64,000 nt of DNA, taken from NCBI GenBank assembly GCA_008973525.1, contig WACJ01000007.1, forward strand, positions 1-64,000. The letters are read 5' to 3'. Under the pieces are notes generated by a model that searched no databases, was not told the origin of the DNA, and worked only from the letters and a program-made list of their open reading frames with translations. The stretch is from Stenopsyche tienmushanensis (taxonomy: Eukaryota > Arthropoda > Insecta > Trichoptera > Stenopsychidae). Shown here in pieces: positions 11,935-25,436 of this stretch; positions within the stretch are counted from its first letter, which is position 1, and each line of letters opens with the position of its first letter. Made by a program: the position numbers and the translations under genes.

Positions 11935-14900
11935 AGCGATTACGCACGATTATGTAAATCTGCATTCCCAATATTTAATACAGTTCATATCAGTCAAGGG
12001 CGCACATACAACCTAATATAATGCTTCTTAAGCGAATGGTTGATTTAACAACCCGGATTCATATCGATGAAAGAGCATTTGTTCTCAATCTCAGACTGAA
12101 AAGAAGATAGAAAGTAAAATGATTGAAATCAGCCATTCCAAAACTTTACATTTAGTAACCAACAACTGAAAAATGTGCGTCATTGGTTCGCAAATATTTA
12201 AAAATCCGTTTGATTTCGCTTCATTCAAATAGTGTTTAATCACATCAGTTTAATATTACAAAAGCGAACCAGATGACGAATTCGAAAGACCGATACAGAG
12301 TTTATCATGTTTACATTTCCAGCCGAGAACTAAGTATGAAATTGCTAAATATTTTGCGACAAGCCTATCTACGTAAGTATATAAATTTACGCGATAATTT
12401 AATTATTCGCACAAAAAGAATCTCAATATCAAAATTACTATATTTGCGGCGATATAATAGAGAATCCAGCGAATTATACGAAACGGATCGATTTTTTGAC
12501 ATTAATCAAAAAAATGTGTACCAATGCAGTTCCTACGAATTAAAATTAATTTGGGGGTATCTATAGAATATCTGAGGTCCGCAAAAGGTTTAATAAAAGG
12601 TAAAATAATTATAACTCACTTTAATTATCCTGAAATTTAATATAAATAAATTTGTAGCGAGGATTGGTTTGAATTGTAGGAGTAAATCGTATCATTCATC
12701 GACAACATTTAGTCGCCAAAATCTTATTAAACGCTTGCATGGCTCACGGTCATTAGTTAATAAAATCAAAAGTTCGTTGATTCTCTAAAAGTGCATGTTT
12801 GTGCATCGATTGATTGAAAAGACGATGATTTGCGGCTCAATTTGATTAATTATAAATAATTACATTGCTTATATGCCAATCGTAACGAAATCAATTTGAT
12901 GGTACAAGATGATCAATTTAATTTTATCAAAACTCGTGTGTGTTGCAAAATTTTCTTTCAAGGATTCCAAATTTTTCAGAATTGCAAAAACCAATGATTT
13001 GAAAATTTGTTTGCTTTATGTCAACACTTTACAGATTTTCATTCTGACATCGACCAAATATTTGAAGATATTTTTCACTGGGTTATCGTGGTTAAATTTT
13101 TGCTTGCTTTGATTGGATATCTCCTTGTAATGATTTATGAATATAATAAATTAACATTTTAAGGGAAACATTAAACGCCCTTTTCTTATGTGGAAAATCA
13201 ATAAAACACAATATTCCTAGTTATATATTAATATGAATGTATCTCAAGTATTTTCAATATCGAATTCCAAGGAAATACTTGTAACAAATTCCACAGATTT
13301 TAAACAATTTATTTGTGTTTTGTAATATTATCCCGAACAGGTTACTGATTTTCATCATGCTTGAGAATGGAATGTAATTTTTCAAATATTCATATCCAAT
13401 ATCCATAATTATATAAATCAATGCATGTATTTATAAAATCGCACGATGTAATAAAATACAACATTTTTAAAAGCATATAAAGACATGTTGAACTTAAGAA
13501 GATATTATATAATTTGTCCCCTCTCACATTCCTTGAGATTTTATCATTAGATTTCAGCATTATCTCATTATAGAATAGATAACTTCTGAAAATAACGCTT
13601 TTAAATTTGCAGTTTTCCACGATATTTCACCATTAATGCCTGCGATATCTAAATATCCATATGTATATATTCCTTTTAATTATCTCTCCTATGCAGTGAA
13701 AAATCTTTTTCAATGATATTTATATTACATGTGCTTTTGGTATAGAGTTTTGTTAAATTAAGATAAGATAAATTCGAATAAAAGATAATTAAACAGATAT
13801 TCGTTCAGGGTTTTATTAGATTTTGAGACTCATGTAAAGGTTATTCCTGGATTGTGGTTGGTTATTGGGCACGCGTTTGATTTTCCGTATATCGGATCTA
13901 GAGATTCAATTATCCTCGATAATTGAGAGAAATTGTGGTCCAGTCTACGGAAAACGGCTTAATTAAGGATAAGCTGCGTTTGAATTGTCATAATTAACGT
14001 AACGATGTCTATGCTATGTTAGATATTTTAAGATGTATCGCAGAAGAGAAATAATAAATAATGGTTTTAATATTTATTACTTCAAAATGTTTGTATATCG
14101 GAAAATTTATAGCATGTTTCAAAATGAAACAGTATTTTAAGCACTTGAATTGCACGTTTTTGCAATTTTAAAGATTGCATTGAAGAGTTTTAACACACGT
14201 TCAGCGATTATAAATCAACATTAGATCATTTATCAGAAACTTGTTGAAAATTCAATAATCTATCAAAAGCCAGTATAATTTCCATCGTCGATACCTTTTT
14301 CTTGGTTTTTCTCATATCACGTTTTTTGACATTGTTCAATCATTTATTTTACGAACGGTTTAGTTGTTCATCTCGCAAAATGATTTATTCACATTATGGA
14401 TAAGTGTATTAAAATGAAAAATATTTAAAAAAGGGCAAACACACAATTAGGGTCATCTATTCTAGAGTCTTATATTCCAAATCGATACAATAGATTTGAG
14501 ATTCAATTGGGAGTATCTTGAAATGTCAACCCCAATATATTTTTGTATTCGAATATATTACAGCGAGCAAAATTCACCCAATTGTTCAGCTCTTCGATAT
14601 TTATTCCATACTTTGTGAATAAAATGCTTAGTCGCGTATTCTTTGAAATAGACGTAAGTTGAATTTTCATATAATATTTTTCTCAAATATATATTTTTTT
14701 GGTGATCATATAATTCATACAGTTTGTATATTTTTCATGCCTTCAAATGTATAATGTTAAGGGAGGCTTATTATAATATCACTCACGTGTTCTTTTCAAT
14801 GTGACTTGAACAGCAACCCTTATGAACATTTATATCATTCTTAAATTTTTATATTATGAAAAGAATTCCAAACTAATATCGAAAATGTCAATAAAGTTAA

Positions 14901-17580
14901 ATCTGAGTGGAACTATTAATTCCATGTCCAATGATTTATATCATTGTCTCGTTAGGACAATTAGATAGATTTAATGCAAAAATATTTTTTTAAAATCATT
15001 GTGCTCTTAATCTAAAGCTCATATTACATTCAATATCTTAAATATTGATCCCACAGGCGCAATCTCCATTTAGATTTCATGAATGAAAAATATTCAATAC
15101 ATCGAATTTTATCGAAAATATGTTTATGGAAACCAAATATACAGTTTTTCTCATATTTTTAGAATCATCAATGTAGCTTACGTCATCAGTATTGCATATA
15201 TTTTTAGAATTTACTTTCAATTTTTTTGAAATAAGTGCGTTGAAAACCAGTTTCAATAAACATAATAATTCTCAAAAAACTCTCTGTGGATATAAACAAT
15301 TTTGTTTAAATTTCTTGGGATCCATCAATACAGAGCATTTAATTTTGCAAGTAGACTCAACTTATGAAATATTTGCTTTATTTTTGGTGAGTGGGTTAAA
15401 AATAAAAACATATTTTAATAGATCGACCAATTTGTATTTTGCCTATCAACACAGCTCTTCTGCGCCGATGAAGAAAGCTTTTAATTTGCGGCGTGTATTT
15501 TTTTAAAAATATTTTGATCTCAAATATTGGAAGTGTTTATCATTTTCAAGTATCATATAATCAGCACCAAATATAAGCAAAGTTTGTGTTAATGCTGAGC
15601 CAATATAATTCATGCATGCTTACTCAATGAATCACTAAATTATGATGGAGAAACCGACAGCTTGGAGACAATAGAGCTTATGCGAATATGGCGTAATGAT
15701 GAATGCATTTCCTCAAAAATTGAAAACATTGACCCAATCCCCAGTTATAAGTCTAATCGAATATATGGAATTTATCAGGGGAATAAATGCAGGACCATGT
15801 ATTAAAAGACCAATTTAAATAATTAATAGATGGAGATGATTGATTTGGTTGCAAAGAAATATTTGATATATTAAATGTTAAATCGGTTACATGAATTTGT
15901 TCTATTGCGACATAATATGAACGATCATTCCGACCCGAATATGTCCATGCCTTTTTATGGTCACTCGATGCTCTAAATAAATGGTAAAAATTACTTTCAA
16001 CTAAGTGTTCATGACTCCACTCTGCTTTGGATGTCAATGAACTAGTTTTGTGATGCTGTTAATATCATATTTTGGATTAAATCTTTAAATGGAATTCTTC
16101 TATGCGATTTGTTGGACTGGAGAATGGATCTAATAACACTTATTCTGGCGAATTTTATATTGAATATACTTGAATTTTAGTTTTTTATTATTGCTGTTGA
16201 TTCAACGAATTTGAAATACGTCTATAAAAATACAAATCTCTCTGCGGTGAACGGGTGCTTTGTTAATAATACATCGACATAGCATACCACTTCATGGAGA
16301 ATTCTCGTATTTTCCTATTCAGAATATTAATTACGATAGTAAAGGATGTAAATTCTAATTACATTAGCGATTTTAACCCTATGTAAACTTATAGCATAAA
16401 AGGTCACATTCATGAAATTTCGCTTGGTATTTTTTTAAATTTAAATACACAAAAAATAAATAAGAACATCCTCTACAGAACTAATTTAATATCACAGCAC
16501 GCTTGGAAGTGAAAATTAAAACAATTAGACCCATGATAGTGACGAGACAACTTATCGCATGTGAAAAGTGTTGTAATAAATTCGCAGATTAGAGACTAGT
16601 TGTAAATTTAATGCCGCACAATTAGACACGGCACCGCGAAAAGTTTTAAATGAAGACTCATGAAAATTGTTTCATAACAACAAAAACAGGAAGAAATTGA
16701 TTAGAAGAATCAGTTTTAGTACAAAATACGATCACAAAGAGGGACAATAATTGGAAAAAGTTTATCTCGATTTAATTCGATTTATGTGGGAGATACGTCA
16801 TATGTATTTATAGGTGTTTCTTATACGTATAATATGGATGTGCATATTGTATGGTTGTGATCCTTCAACTCGAATGTTATTGAATATCTACAATTTATCA
16901 GTAATTGTGGCTATTATATCGAGTATATTTGTTATGGTGTAGTTAATGGTCTCCACGTCAGTAATGCTGTACCGACAATTTATGTCCTCCACAATATGGT
17001 ATTTATTTTCAAATGAACATTGGTATTGATCGAATTGTGTTTATATTGTATTAAGAATAAAAATCTCTTAAATAAATTATGAACGATATTACATAATGAA
17101 GGCGGAGTAAAAAGCATTGTATCAATTTTCTGGAAATGCCGAAGATATTTCTCAAATATAATAATAAAAAGAAAACATATTTCCTGGATATCATGAAATA
17201 TCCTTGAGGAAAATATCATATGATTTATGTAAATACCCATCTGGGAAATTTAAATGACTCGTCTTCAAAGGCATATAGATAATGGTAAAAATGAGATGAT
17301 TTGGCGGAAATATCTAGAACAATAGAGAATATATTACATTCACGGCATAATTTTCATTCATACATATCTTAAAGTGAACCAAAACTAGGATGCTTCATTA
17401 TTATGCGATGAATAAATTTCAAATTCGTCATTCTAGACACATAAAACTGTCGTATAAGTTGATTCATTAAAGTCGTTATCAGATGAACTATCTTTGTCTT
17501 AAATAAATTAAAGCGAAACAAGCAAATTTGAAACTCCTGTATTTTAATACGGGAATTAAACTGGGAAGTGTCACCGCATC
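11935..17580. other. AT-rich DNA, only chance-length frames
   Basis: Frames of 76-104 codons occur at 12273-12566 (plus), 13390-13620 (minus), 15192-15506 (plus) and 15753-16037 (minus). Their lengths match chance expectation, and none has a domain. The one at 15753-16037 (WSHEHLVESNFYHLF within it) has the most protein-like composition. A short perfect palindrome lies at 13906-13926. Nothing else is supported. Confidence 0.4.
13906..13926. repeat. Perfect 9-bp inverted repeat, 3-base loop
   Basis: TCAATTATC, loop CTC, then GATAATTGA. Each arm contains an AATTA homeodomain-type core and a GATAA core. A CCAAT box in reverse orientation (TTATTGGGC) lies about 45 bases upstream. It could be a protein-binding site or simply an AT-rich palindrome. 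Confidence 0.4.
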
Positions 17581-17584
17581 CTTT

Positions 17585-17672
17585 TTTTTCACCATACTTC
17601 GCTCCGATGGATTTCCATGTTTTCAGCGTAATTAGAAGCAGCATCGTCTTCTTTCTTTTGAATAATTACGGT
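17585..17672 (-). other. Coding-like segment, possible exon
   Basis: On the minus strand a short open stretch reads TTVIIQKKEDDAASNYAENM then EIHRSE, followed by GTATGG, which could act as a donor. The composition is protein-like and acidic, and the DNA is less AT-rich than its flanks. There is no convincing acceptor and no known domain. It lies on the same strand as the coding-like segments at 18.0-20.4 kb, so it may belong with them, but phase continuity cannot be shown. Confidence 0.22.
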
Positions 17673-18042
17673 CGTTTATCTTTTAATTTTCGATGCAAAA
17701 CTTCTACTTTTTGATGATAAACTTGTGCAGTTATAGTTTCTCCCAGTTTCATTAATGAATTATGCGCAAATAATTTTTATAATGAATCCGGGGCTTAAGT
17801 GTTGAAATGGGGTTTTTTTTTGAGAAAGCCATTGATTTTTTCAACCAATTTTCATCATTATTTAAAAAGCTATTCAAAAAGGTCCAAAAAGATTATTTTT
17901 GTGTGTTATTTTGTTCTTATTTTCTGTTGTTTTCGGCCAAGGCGTGCGGTATGCATCCTATACCATCGCATCCATCCTATTCGTTTTCGTGATAAATAGT
18001 ATTTACGATAATTAGAGATTTTAATGCATCGTTATCAAAATT

Positions 18043-18240
18043 CTAAGGTTCTCCCGTTCTCGGTTCAATCCTTAAGCTTATATAGCCTGATTTAAATTTC
18101 TGGCACCAATATTGGCATCTGCCGACTATAATCACTTCATCATAAATATTTTGATAGGCTGGATATTGTGGCATTCCAATCCAAATCAAAAAAAGCAGCA
18201 TACAATGCCCGATGTGGATTTTGTTAATATTTGGAAGCTT
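18043..18240 (-). other. Coding-like segment, possible terminal exon
   Basis: The minus strand is open for 65 codons ending in TAG at 18045-18043. It contains a hydrophobic stretch HCMLLFLIWIG, then MPQYPAYQNIYDEVIIVGRC, QYWCQKF and EPRTGEP. The residue mix, with paired cysteines, is more protein-like than chance frames here. A frame this long is still within chance. The family is not recognised. It could be a last exon of the minus-strand candidate gene or a relic. Confidence 0.22.
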
Positions 18241-18814
18241 TACCCTTAACTTAATAACTTAAATAACTTAGTAAGTGGAATCGAAAATATTATAGATTTA
18301 TTGTAGTATTTTCATTTTAAAATCACTTTGTTATAATTTAGGGATTAATTTGGGCTTTAATTTCTTAGTATTTCTTCAGAGGGAATGCTCATTCTTATGC
18401 AAATGGAAATATTGTGGCAACATAAAAAAATCTTTTAGCCTCGGCATTAAAAGACCATATATTTTCTACTTGAGGAGACAGTAAAGTTTCTCAAACGGAA
18501 CAAATTGGAGGGCTTCAATGAGACAGGAAGTTTGAGCTCAAAGGTGGCATAACAACTTGTCTTTCAGTGGTGTGGCAAGTTTTAGCCGCTGAAAAGAACA
18601 AAGTTCAAACGCTGGATGTGAAATTACTTTGCAATGGTTTACTCCAAATCACGTGGTCCAACTTTGTCATTTTATAGCACTTTGTCAAAATATGGAAGTA
18701 ATTACATTAGAATTTTGCAGCAGCAAATTCATAATTTTAATATAGAAATATGTATTAAAAAAAACAGAATATTCGTAACAATATGTAGATATTTATTTTG
18801 TAAAAATATGATCG

Positions 18815-18892
18815 CCAATCACACCTTGAGATTTGAACCCAAGATGATTGAGTTTCTAGTTTGACCGCTTAATCTTGGGACTACCTACAGGT
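18815..18892 (-). mobile_element. tRNA-derived SINE fragment, copy 1
   Basis: Read on the minus strand, the segment starts GTAGGTAGTCCCAAGATTAA then GCGGTC, a D-arm-like A-box region. It ends with a T-arm: stem TTGGG/CTCAA around the canonical seven-base loop TTCAAAT, which is an RNA polymerase III B box. The distance between the boxes is tRNA-like. The acceptor stem does not close, so it is not a functional tRNA. The copy at 32701-32785 shares the same 5' half. Confidence 0.5.
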
Positions 18893-19140
18893 ACCTTTAT
18901 ATAATCATTAATTATAGGAATAATTTATAATATATTATATTTGAATTAAGACTTTTCAATTATGGCTAATTGATATTGTGATAAAGAATACCCTACAAAA
19001 ATTAATAATTTCATAATGTTCAATTTTGATACACCTTCTTTATTACACATTTACATGCATATTTATCAGAAAATTGGTGTAATTATTGTATCAATATATT
19101 TTTCACATGAGTGGATGTTTGAACTTGACAAAATACAATT

Positions 19141-19260
19141 GAATTTCTCATATATCAAATGGTCATCTTCGGTCCTCAACATTATACAGATGGCTTCGTT
19201 CGGAACCGACGATGGAAGTAATTGCTTTATAATCTCATCTAATCGTGTTTGAGGATCGAA
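19141..19260 (-). other. Coding-like segment, possible exon
   Basis: Minus strand, reading FDPQTRLDEIIKQLLPSSVP then NEAICIMLRTEDDHLIYEKF. The amphipathic, charged composition and ordinary codon use are protein-like. A TGA lies immediately upstream in the same frame, so use as an exon would need an acceptor within the block, for example ATTAG at about 19243. Just before it, another frame reads IAIEVFTWMGFMLCYAQYSV, so a single-base frameshift in an old gene is an alternative. The family is not recognised. Confidence 0.25.
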
Positions 19261-19864
19261 TCACTGTTTCGGCTATGGAATTCAACACTATACTGAGCAT
19301 AACACAACATAAAGCCCATCCATGTGAAGACTTCAATCGCAATGAGGTTACAATCTCGCATGTATTTGGTATTTGAATTTTAGAATTTTCATTCTGTCAT
19401 TGAAAACTAATGATAATTTATTGATCGATAAATAATGCTAACATTCAAGTTTCCATTCGATTTAAAATAATACATAAGATTAGTGTCATGACTTAAGATT
19501 AACGTTTATGAGACGAAAAGTGCTTTAATACGAATATATATTTATAATGCTTCTCTATAAAAATAACAGCAGAAGTTGCGTTGGTTACTTAACAATTTTT
19601 AGCAAAAATTTCGTAGAATTTGGCAAAAATATCGGATATAATTATTTGAATGTTTTTGGTATCTATAAATGTATTTAAGCTATATAATATTATATGTTGT
19701 TAAAACAACTGTTAGTATAATCAACATTTCAATCCATGAAGATAATACATTTAAGCCGAATAGAATAGAAATACGTTAAAAATAAGATATTATATATATT
19801 CCCTGAAGCTATGAGAAAAATAGTGAACATGGCATCAATAAATCGGAAACATAAATTTAATAAC

Positions 19865-19923
19865 CTGAGCAATATGCCGAAAGGCTTCAGCGTCAATGTC
19901 TACTGTGACTTTGATATAAACTG
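19865..19923 (-). CDS. Candidate exon 2 of minus-strand gene
   Basis: A pyrimidine-rich TTATTTTTCAGAG acceptor precedes 59 bases reading VYIKVTVDIDAEAFRHIAQ, then CAG|GTTATT as a weaker donor. Taken after the second AG, the first two bases complete the split codon left by the exon at 20198-20402. The two join in frame as ...NTYLFQ-AVYIKVT... with an intron of 274 bases. The composition is clearly protein-like. No known domain. Confidence 0.33.
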
Positions 19924-20197
19924 CTCTGAAAAATAATCATCAAAGGCAAATGGCTAAACATAACATCAGCAATCGAGGATTTGTAATCTTTACAACTGAA
20001 ATATGTGCCACTTTAAGATGATTTTATATTTGTAATAGATGTGAATTAGTATATTTGTAAGAGACAAGAAAAATCTTTCAGGGCTGATTGTCAGCATAGT
20101 GTATTCACCATAACAATCAGTGTATAATTAGTAATTATTTCGAAGTGTCTAGCAATTATTTATGAGGAATTTCAGGATTTCACACAGTTTAACATAC

Positions 20198-20402
20198 CCT
20201 GGAAGAGGTAGGTGTTCGCAACCTTTAGCATAATGTGCGATAAAACGTAGTTGAGCAAAAGATCCCAATCTGGTGTAGATGGCACATCAACTATGTCCTG
20301 AATAGCAAACAGCATAGACATTTTCCTAGCATCATTAAAACTAATGACGGATGCTGGATTTAAACCTTGGCAAGCATGCAATTTGTCAAAGTGTAATTTC
20401 AA
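20198..20402 (-). CDS. Candidate exon 1 of minus-strand gene
   Basis: A 205-base block between acceptor AAATTATACAG and donor CCAGG|GTATGT. It encodes 68 codons without a stop: LKLHFDKLHACQGLNPASVI, SFNDARKMSMLFAIQDIVDV, PSTPDWDLLLNYVLSHIMLK, VANTYLFQ. It has Trp, Cys and His residues and a mixed helix-forming pattern rarely produced by AT-rich noise, and it is less AT-rich than its flanks. It joins in phase to 19865-19923. Upstream exons are not evident and I do not recognise the protein. An internal exon of a real gene or an old gene relic are both possible. Confidence 0.38.
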
Positions 20403-20904
20403 CTGTATAATTTATGGCCTTTTTTAAAACTTCTGCTACGATACATCCCGTCGGCAATTAATCTATTTATCACTTAATCAGGCGTCGTGCGGAAGTATGA
20501 ATCAATTATGATAGTATGAGACTAACATGAAGTTATCTAAATACGTGCTTGTTCATTGAAAAAAAACACTCAAAATATTTATCTCGACCTAAAAACAAAT
20601 ATTGGTTTTATTTTAGATTTCTATTGCGATTTTTTGCGATTAAAACTATTGAAAAATATAACAAAATTAATTTATTTTCACGGTTTTCTATTCCTCTACA
20701 TAAAATAACGATGAAACAAATACACTGTGGCTGTATATAAGTTAAATAATCCATATTCGTATTTAGTTTAATTTAAGAAAACTTATCAATTATATAAGGT
20801 TTCATCAACTTTTTTCGCGAAATCAGTATTTAAATCAATTATTCCTACTTAAATGAAAATAATTTGAATAACGAGTACATAGACCATGTAATCGTTATTC
20901 AAAT
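20403..20904. other. AT-rich DNA with no supported feature
   Basis: Upstream of the candidate exon on the minus strand. No further exon or promoter is clear. A GC-richer spot at 20440-20490 has no usable donor. Confidence 0.4.
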
Positions 20905-21163
20905 TGTATTTGAGCCAAATTGTATTTAAGATCCGCAGACCCCCAGAAGAAACGTGTATCTATACTTGAACATTGTATTTTCGTGGAATTATTTATAGAA
21001 AACATTGTAAGACGATTTATTTTTGTTAATAAATGTTTGTTTGTTTGAAAAATGAAGTCAAAAGAGTTGGGATGGGGTCCGCTAAAAAAATATTCAAGTG
21101 GGGATCCGAAAATAAAAATTCTTAAAAGGGGGTCGACGGAGTACATGAGTTTAAGAACCGCCA
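20905..21163 (-). mobile_element. Degenerate hAT-type terminal fragment
   Basis: Read on the minus strand from about 21163, the sequence is GGCGGTTCTTAAACTCATG, a short GTCGACCCCCTTTTAAGAA stretch, GGATCCCC, and later GCGGACCCC. This resembles the ends of hAT (Charlie-like) elements, which open with CAGTGGTTCTTAAAC and carry GACCCC repeats. A matching GACCCCC occurs near 20938-20944. The exact terminus, CAGTG, has decayed, and no target duplication is visible. The open frame crossing it on the minus strand is not a transposase. Confidence 0.42.
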
Positions 21164-24100
21164 AATCTGAGAATTTGCCATATTAGCTATACAAAAATAT
21201 TCATTTTTTCAAAGTCAATAGTAGTCTACCCACAATTGATCCTGAATTTGTTGCTAGCAAAGATTGATTCGACTAATTTAGTGGAAGAAGAGATTGTTGA
21301 TTGAAAGGATAAGCTAAGATTTTAAAATAGTTTGCTGCTGAAGAATGCTCCAAAAATGAGACTATTTCAACAGTTTAGAGAAATACTCCTACTTGATAGT
21401 GATTATTAAGGATGACAAGAAAAATCCTATGTAATGTTTAGATTATAATTCCTATAATGCAGTTGTTCTATTTTTCTTATAATACAAATTTGCATAGCAT
21501 GCTATTATTTAAAAATTTAACAACTATACCATCGTATTATGAGCGTTCCCACAGAAACCCAGTTGTCATTGATGAAGGGTAATTATTTTTTTATCATGCA
21601 TAGAATGAATATTTTAAATAATGATAATCCGTTTAAATTTATATTTCAATGTTTTCAACAAGATGGCATTGAGATATCGATGTTAATGATGACGTCTGTG
21701 ACTTTGATGTCAGTTTTTTATCGAAAATTTGATGTCAATATTTAAATATGAAATTATCTGATCACCTTTTGAAAACGTGTTGATTTAAGATAGTCAAGTC
21801 TTAAAAAATATTTTTATTACCTGTCCCCCCATGATTCCGTTCCTATAGGCACTATTCGTACATCCCCCGATTGACTCCAAACAGTGATATATTTGGACAT
21901 CCCTCTCCTATTTTATAAAAATAATTTTTAATTAATAAACCACCGCCAAATGGTTTTTTTAAATTCATAATAACTTATTTATGTTAAAAGGGCTTAAATT
22001 TTATAAGCTCTTATATTATGTACAATAAACATATAGTAGGGGAAATATGCATATTTTATTTAAAAAAGTTGATTGTATATTGAAAGACAAATCAAAATAA
22101 TTATTATGGTACAATAAGAAAATAAAATTGTACGGATTATATAATATAATATTATCTAATGAATAAATTGAATTTACTAATTGTATCTATATGCAAAATA
22201 TGATGCTGTTACTGTTACTCTAAAATTTAAATAAGAACTATGAAGAATTATGATAATTATATAATAAGGCTAGTGCGAATTTTTCAAATCACACAATTTT
22301 CATACAATAAAATGAATAAAATAAAAACAAACTAACCTAGAGAATAGATTTCCAAACAACACCAATCAATACGATTTATAAAATTGTCTGACAAGAGACG
22401 TTCTAAAACTGTGGCCTTATCACTAAAGATTGTATATCATTTTTAATTATGTAATGGCAGTTATGAGACATGCCAATTTGAAATTGAATGTGATTTTTTT
22501 GAAAAGCTCGATTAATCGATTTTGGCGTTATCATAAACGATTGCTATCGTCTTAATAATTTCAACTATATATTAGATCATGATAGTAAACTTCAAAAAAT
22601 ACATGGAAACCAATTCGTTCCAGTCGTGAGATAATCTATGCCAGATTAAGACGACTTATCTCGATCTACTAAGTACAAGGCGATCGATACTCTTCGAAAA
22701 TAAAATTAATCTTCTTAAATAAATTATTTAGCAAGAAATATGTTTAACTTTTTAATATAATCTTTCATCATAGTTTTCTTTTAATAACGTATTTTTCATA
22801 GTATCTTCTGAATGTCGAAATATAATATAATACTAGAAAATTGGGTTTGGAGGGTAGGGACTTTAAATGTTAATATGGATAAGCCTCTATTATGGTAATT
22901 TTGAATGGCATTCATTCTAACTGAAAAGACACTTTATCATCGTAGAAAATAGTTGGTTTGATCTTTCAAATCAGACTTTTTTTAAATTTAAAGATTTTTT
23001 ATGTATGAAATCCATTCTAGACCCAAGTTATCTGTGATATATTCAAGTTCTGTCTCCTCTTAGTGTTTTCTTTAAAAGAAGTACATATATATTTCCAAGA
23101 TCCATCTCGCACTAATCATAATCAAACTGCTTTTACTGAAATATCTGTATTCTTCGCTTATCGAGATGTCTTCATTTTCCTCATCGCCAAAATCAAATAT
23201 ATCATTTTTTCAATTCTTCAGATTTCGTATTCAAAGGATGTCTAATATGAAATTCAATTTCCCTATTAAAATTATTTACTTCAAATATTCACATTATGAT
23301 ATGAAGAGACTGGAATTGCTGAAATATGTAATTTACCTAAAAAGGAATGATAGCTGATCTTTGTTCCAAATAAAGTTATTGTATAGAATCAATTAGCATC
23401 AATTATACCTATAAATTATTAGAATTCAGTTAATTTACATGCTGGAAATTTTAATATATCGTCATCATGTTAAATTACTGTACTCATTCGTTTCGCATCG
23501 TGATTCACATCACATTTCGACAATTATGCTGCTTCATTTCGTCTAACAAATAGTCACTTCCTCTATATGCTTAAAACTGTTTGCAGTACGGAATATTTAA
23601 ATAATGGTGGTAAATTTTATAAATTGCGGGGCAATGCGATAAGAAACAATCAAATTATATGACATCATTTGAGCATTGTATATTTATTTGTCTTTGGATT
23701 CAACTTATTTTTATCTTTTAAGCATTGGAGAGATTTAATTTGTTTATTTTTGCATTGATTATGTTATCAAACAATTTGGTTTAATTGATCCTAGATATCA
23801 ACTATATTATTCAGAAGAAATTCCTAGTATGCATTCGAAATTAATGTATTCCTTTATTTATAGAAGATGACTTTAATTAGGACAATAATTGAGTAATTCA
23901 GTGTCAAATCGCATATTTAACTTATGAATTATATTTGAGCTGTGTTAATTACTTTGATGCCGTTTCTTCATCTGTGTAAAAATATGTAAAAATAGAACTG
24001 GTTAAATTGCCAGTCACGCGAAGGCGAAAATTTAAAAGGACACATTTGTAGGCTTCAATTAAATTTGGCTATTTATACTAAAATAGAAATAGAATGCTGT

Positions 24101-25428
24101 GTAACTTGTTTAATAAAGAACAGGTTCTGAATACTACCAGAAAATCAATACGGCGTTCTTTATTAAGTTCAATTAATTCATTCATAAAATTATTTCTCAT
24201 GAAAAGAAAAATACAAAGGACATCAAATTGTGATTATGTAAAATTTTCCCTATATTCATTGACATCATAGAATCAAAGCTTAAAATAGCTTTTTATTGCG
24301 ACAAATTCAATACATTTTTTGTATGAGGGCATAAAATCAATAGATTGTATATTAACACAAATATATTATGTACTAGATCAAATTACAAAATCAAGTTTCT
24401 TTATTAATTTTATGAAACCGTGTTTATTAAATGATTTTTTGAACTCTCTTTCATATTATATACATGTATTAACTTTTAAAAGCACAAATGGAGAGAGAAT
24501 TTTGGTTGACAATGATCCAAGCAGATATCATCTTTTTAAAAGCCACTTGTTGCTCAAATAAGCTTTTCTTTCAACCGACCAAACTATTTTCATTACAAGT
24601 ATATATTTTGCAATATGTGTTGATTGGGTATATTCTAGATATGTTGGGAAATTTACAATTTTTCGACAATCTACTTCAATGGGTTTAATTGGATCTTGCA
24701 AATGTGTATATCAATAAACCAAATAGACATTGTAAACCCAGAATTTAATAATATTTTTGAGATAATTCTATCATAAATGATCATTTAAATCGATTTAAAT
24801 ATGGAAAATATCATTCATATGGAAATTGAAATGTGGTTGTCAGATTAAAGTCCCATTTTTGAAATATTGCAGAGGTTTGAATCGAAAATATCAAATTTTT
24901 GTCAGCGTCTTTTTAGTACCCGAGTATCAGACGGCCTATCGATCAATCAAAATATTATTTCTCGAAATAATTAATTTTCGTATCAGATTTGCGAACAAGC
25001 ATCGGGAAATATGTCATATTCCTCACGGCATTTTTATCGTTTATTTTCAACATTATTATTTTTCTGCGTAATCGTTTGTCTTTCATTTATGTCAATCAAA
25101 AGCAGATAACGATATCAACTAACGAACAGTAAGACAGTGCCATTTTAGCATCCATGGCCATTTTCTGCTATGATAACAAATCGAAGATATATGCGGAGCG
25201 TTCAATTTGCTAAGTTTAAGTGGTTGCTAGCGGTGTAGTAATATTAATTTTGCAGACATGCGAGTGTTGAAATAAAGTGAATAGAAGACTACCATGTGGA
25301 GGATTCGATTATTACATATAAAAAATTATTTTAATAAAACGCATTATGTAATTAAATGAGAATAATTGGAATTTTTTCAGATGTCAAAAGAAACATACTG
25401 TTGGCACAAGAGAGGTATTAGATGAAAT
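21164..25428. other. AT-rich DNA with no supported feature
   Basis: Frames of 60-81 codons at 23063-23357, 24319-24688 and 24826-25071 are of chance length and low complexity. No repeat relation to the rest of the window was seen. Confidence 0.45.
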
Positions 25429-25436
25429 ATTCTAAA
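25429..25436. repeat. Left target-site duplication of hAT element
   Basis: ATTCTAAA, matching ATTCTAAG on the other side at 26319-26326 in seven of eight bases. Eight bases is the duplication length of hAT elements. Confidence 0.65.

Noticed and set aside
12273..12566. 97-codon plus-strand frame
   Set aside because: Length is within chance for AT-rich DNA over 64 kb, with no domain, no splice context and no composition shift.
15192..15506. 104-codon plus-strand frame
   Set aside because: Phe/Asn/Lys/Ile-rich noise with no recognisable motif. A few frames of this length are expected by chance.
15753..16037. 94-codon minus-strand frame with Trp/His-rich text
   Set aside because: The most protein-like of the chance frames, but it lacks a good ATG, a clear acceptor and any known domain.
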